Part shown: piece after piece, positions 62,170 through 64,000 of the stretch
How the letters are laid out: each line of letters opens with the position of its first letter
How positions within the stretch are numbered: the stretch's first letter is position 1
NCBI GenBank assembly: GCA_017551865.1
Contig: JAFZKB010000002.1
Coordinates: forward strand, 62,001-126,000
DNA from: Clostridiales bacterium
GTDB taxonomy: Bacteria; Bacillota; Clostridia; Saccharofermentanales; Saccharofermentanaceae
Length of the DNA stretch: 64,000 nt
Direction: 5' to 3'
Program-made: the position numbers and the translations under genes
Notes under the pieces: generated by a model
Told to the model about the DNA's origin: nothing
Databases searched by the model: none
What the model saw: only the letters and a program-made list of their open reading frames with translations

Positions 62170-63926
62170 AGAAGTATAAGCAGTTATTTAAAGAGTTCCG
62201 GCCGTACCGGCTGGAGTTTATCGTGGGTCCGGCGGCGAAACTTTTCGAAGCGATCCTGGAACTTTTCCTGCCGATCCTGATGGGAAAGATCGTGGACACC
62301 GGTTTTTCTTCCGACAGCCGGGGATTCATCGTGCGTACAGCGCTCCTCATGCTCGGCATGGCGGCGCTGGGACTTGCGGCGGCTGCCGTATGCCAGTACT
62401 GTGCGGCGCGGGCCTGCTCCGGTGTCGGTGCGCGTCTTCGTGACCGGCTTCTGACAAAGGTCAATTCACTTTCGGTGGCCCAGCAGGAAAAGTGCGGCGT
62501 TTCTTTTCTGAATGTGGCCATGACCTCTGACGTCAACCAGGTCTGCACCGGCGTTTCCATGTTCATCCGACTGGTGTTCCGTGCGCCGTTTATTACGGTG
62601 GGCGGTATCGTGATGGCGATCCTCCTCGATGCGCCGATGTCCGTAGTCATCGCTGTCGGTTCGGCGATGTTCCTCATCACGCTTCTTGCGATCATCCGCG
62701 TGACATTCCTTCGCTTCAAAGTTGTACAGCAAAAACTCGACCGAATCAGTTCGGTCGTCAATGAGCGCCTCTCCGGCATCCGTGTCGTTCGCGCTTTTTC
62801 CAGAGAAAAATATCATCAGGATCTTACCGATGAAGCCAGTTCTGACTATGCGCAGGAGAATATCTCCGTGGCGCGTTACTCGGCGCTCCTTCGCCCAATC
62901 ACGATCCTCATCATGAACGCATCCGTCGTCTTCGTCTTATGGGTCGGCGGCTACCGCATCCAGGCGGGAGTCCTGACGACCGGTATGCTCCTTACCTTTA
63001 CTAACTATATATTCAGTATCTTCGACGAACTGAATAAGCTCGGAAACCTCGTCGTGATCTTCTCCCGCTCTTTCGTGTCTGCGGAGAGGATCGAGGGCGT
63101 CCTCGAACTTGAGCCGGAAAGACGGGATCCCGAGACCGGAGATGAGGCAGAGGATCACGATGATAAAGCGATCGTCAAGTGGAAGAACGTCTCCTTCTCG
63201 TATCTTACGGGAAAAGAAGATTCAGAAGAATACTATGCGCTCAAAGACGTTTCCTTTGAGCTTCGAAAAGGGGAGAAGCTCGGCATCATCGGCACGACCG
63301 GTTCCGGTAAATCCACGGTCCTGGCGCTCATGATGCGCCTTTATGAGATCGATAAAGGTCATATCTATATCGGCGGAAAATCGATCGCTGCCATTGACGA
63401 TCAGACGCTCCGCGAGAAGATGGCTCCGGTCTTTCAGACCACCGCACTCTTCGAGGGAACGATCCGCGAGAACCTGAATTTAGGAAGGAAAACACCCCTT
63501 TCCGACGAGGAATTCAAGACCCGCTGCGAAGTTGCACAGGCCTGGGATTTCATCTGTGAAAAAGGCGGCCCGGATGCCCGCGTGGAACCCAAGGGGAAGA
63601 ACTTCTCCGGAGGTCAGAGACAGCGCCTTTCGATTGCGCGTGCCCTCTGCACCGACAGTGAGATCCTGCTTCTGGATGACTGCACGGCTGCACTCGATAA
63701 AGACACATCCGCACGATTCTCCGCGGCTCTTTCCGAGCACGCGAAAACGCATCAGAGGACGGTTGTGGAGATCTCTTCGAAGATCAATGAGATCGCCGAT
63801 TCCGACTGGATCATCGTTCTGGATAACGGATCCGTCGTTGGCCAGGGCAAGCACGATGCCCTCTTAAAAGAATGCGAAGCATACTCCAGGATCGCCGCAT
63901 CTCAAGAGATGGGAGGTGTGGAATAA
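62166..63926 (+). CDS. ABC exporter half-transporter with degenerate catalytic site
   Basis: 586 residues: six membrane segments in an ABC_membrane domain (about 1-310) and an ATPase domain with Walker A GTTGSGKST (about 376-384), signature FSGGQRQRLSIARAL and Walker B ILLLDDCTAALD. The catalytic Glu after the Walker B Asp is Asp, and the H-loop His is replaced (TVVEISSKINE). This is the usual state of one subunit in heterodimeric exporters. The partner begins at the overlapping ATG at 63926. Substrate unknown; multidrug or lipid-type export is typical. Confidence 0.9.
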   Translation: MKKYKQLFKEFRPYRLEFIVGPAAKLFEAILELFLPILMGKIVDTGFSSDSRGFIVRTALLMLGMAALGLAAAAVCQYCAARACSGVGARLRDRLLTKVNSLSVAQQEKCGVSFLNVAMTSDVNQVCTGVSMFIRLVFRAPFITVGGIVMAILLDAPMSVVIAVGSAMFLITLLAIIRVTFLRFKVVQQKLDRISSVVNERLSGIRVVRAFSREKYHQDLTDEASSDYAQENISVARYSALLRPITILIMNASVVFVLWVGGYRIQAGVLTTGMLLTFTNYIFSIFDELNKLGNLVVIFSRSFVSAERIEGVLELEPERRDPETGDEAEDHDDKAIVKWKNVSFSYLTGKEDSEEYYALKDVSFELRKGEKLGIIGTTGSGKSTVLALMMRLYEIDKGHIYIGGKSIAAIDDQTLREKMAPVFQTTALFEGTIRENLNLGRKTPLSDEEFKTRCEVAQAWDFICEKGGPDARVEPKGKNFSGGQRQRLSIARALCTDSEILLLDDCTAALDKDTSARFSAALSEHAKTHQRTVVEISSKINEIADSDWIIVLDNGSVVGQGKHDALLKECEAYSRIAASQEMGGVE

Positions 63927-64000
63927 TGGCTAAAGAATCTATGCTCAGCGGAATGGGTAACCTTTCTCCGGACGCAGCGAAGATGTCTGATGGCAAGAGC
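63926..64000 (+). CDS. Second half of a heterodimeric ABC exporter, 3' part missing
   Basis: The ATG overlaps the stop of the previous gene by 1 base (TAATG) and GGAGG is well placed. Only the first 25 residues are visible before the window ends. Gene order and the degenerate site of the first subunit make an ABC partner subunit the likely product, but no domain is visible here. Confidence 0.55.
   Translation, partial: MAKESMLSGMGNLSPDAAKMSDGKS

Overview
The window reads as a chromosomal segment of an anaerobic, Gram-positive-type member of the Clostridia (Bacillota). Four things point that way: the pta-ackA acetate pathway, the glmU-pth-mfd gene order typical of Firmicutes, BceRSAB-like and NatAB-like transport modules with lipoproteins, and a class I desulfoferrodoxin (superoxide reductase) used by anaerobes. 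Most genes have a moderate-GC, strongly C/G-ending codon style. I cannot name the species; a gut or rumen clostridium would fit the CBM2/GH3 carbohydrate genes and the serpins, but that is inference.

Layout. 0-4 kb: the end of a membrane protein, then pta-ackA (ATP from acetyl-CoA), two large terminator-like hairpins and a histidine phosphatase. 4-13.4 kb: an ABC-2 export operon ending in a permease-CPBP protease fusion, then a complete two-component system plus ABC/FtsX permease of antimicrobial-peptide-resistance type. 13.4-15 kb (minus): an MBL-fold hydrolase and a VanY-like D,D-carboxypeptidase lipoprotein. 15.2-19.5 kb: an AT-richer island with a 1167-residue secreted CBM2/calcium-repeat protein and a small lipoprotein. 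19.5-30 kb: FMN-riboswitch ribU, a sugar nucleotidyltransferase, glmU-pth-mfd, a lipase-like membrane protein and uracil permease. 30.5-38.7 kb: a second two-component system with trailing unknown proteins, then lipoproteins including a fused esterase-GH3 hydrolase. 38.8-43.3 kb: glycerol-1-phosphate dehydrogenase with a HAD phosphatase, GNAT, and a NatAB-like ABC pair. 43.5-48.6 kb: two paralogous lipoprotein serpins bracketing a desulfoferrodoxin and a propeller-like lipoprotein. 48.6-54.7 kb: two NUDIX hydrolases, tRNA-Arg(CCG), dtd, a DUF1846 gene behind an attenuator-like leader, a HAD phosphatase and a GGDEF-EAL protein. 54.9-64 kb: a TIM-barrel/acyl-CoA synthetase fusion, a six-unit palindrome array, an ABC-LytTR-DUF3021 operon, an AraC regulator, a 57-residue Cys-rich protein, and a heterodimeric ABC exporter that runs off the window.

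The least-explained signals are non-coding. A 37-bp palindromic unit is tandemly repeated with a ~52-bp period (six copies at 57.7-58.0 kb, two inverted copies at 44.9-45.0 kb). Three long hairpins share the same conserved loop core (3.1 kb, 3.2 kb and 57.6 kb). A possible short terminated antisense-oriented RNA lies at 60.9 kb. Among proteins, the most unusual are the TIM-barrel/acyl-CoA synthetase fusion, the esterase-GH3 fusion, the CBM2/TSP3/C39-like protein and the serpin pair. No insertion sequences, prophage genes or CRISPR arrays were seen.
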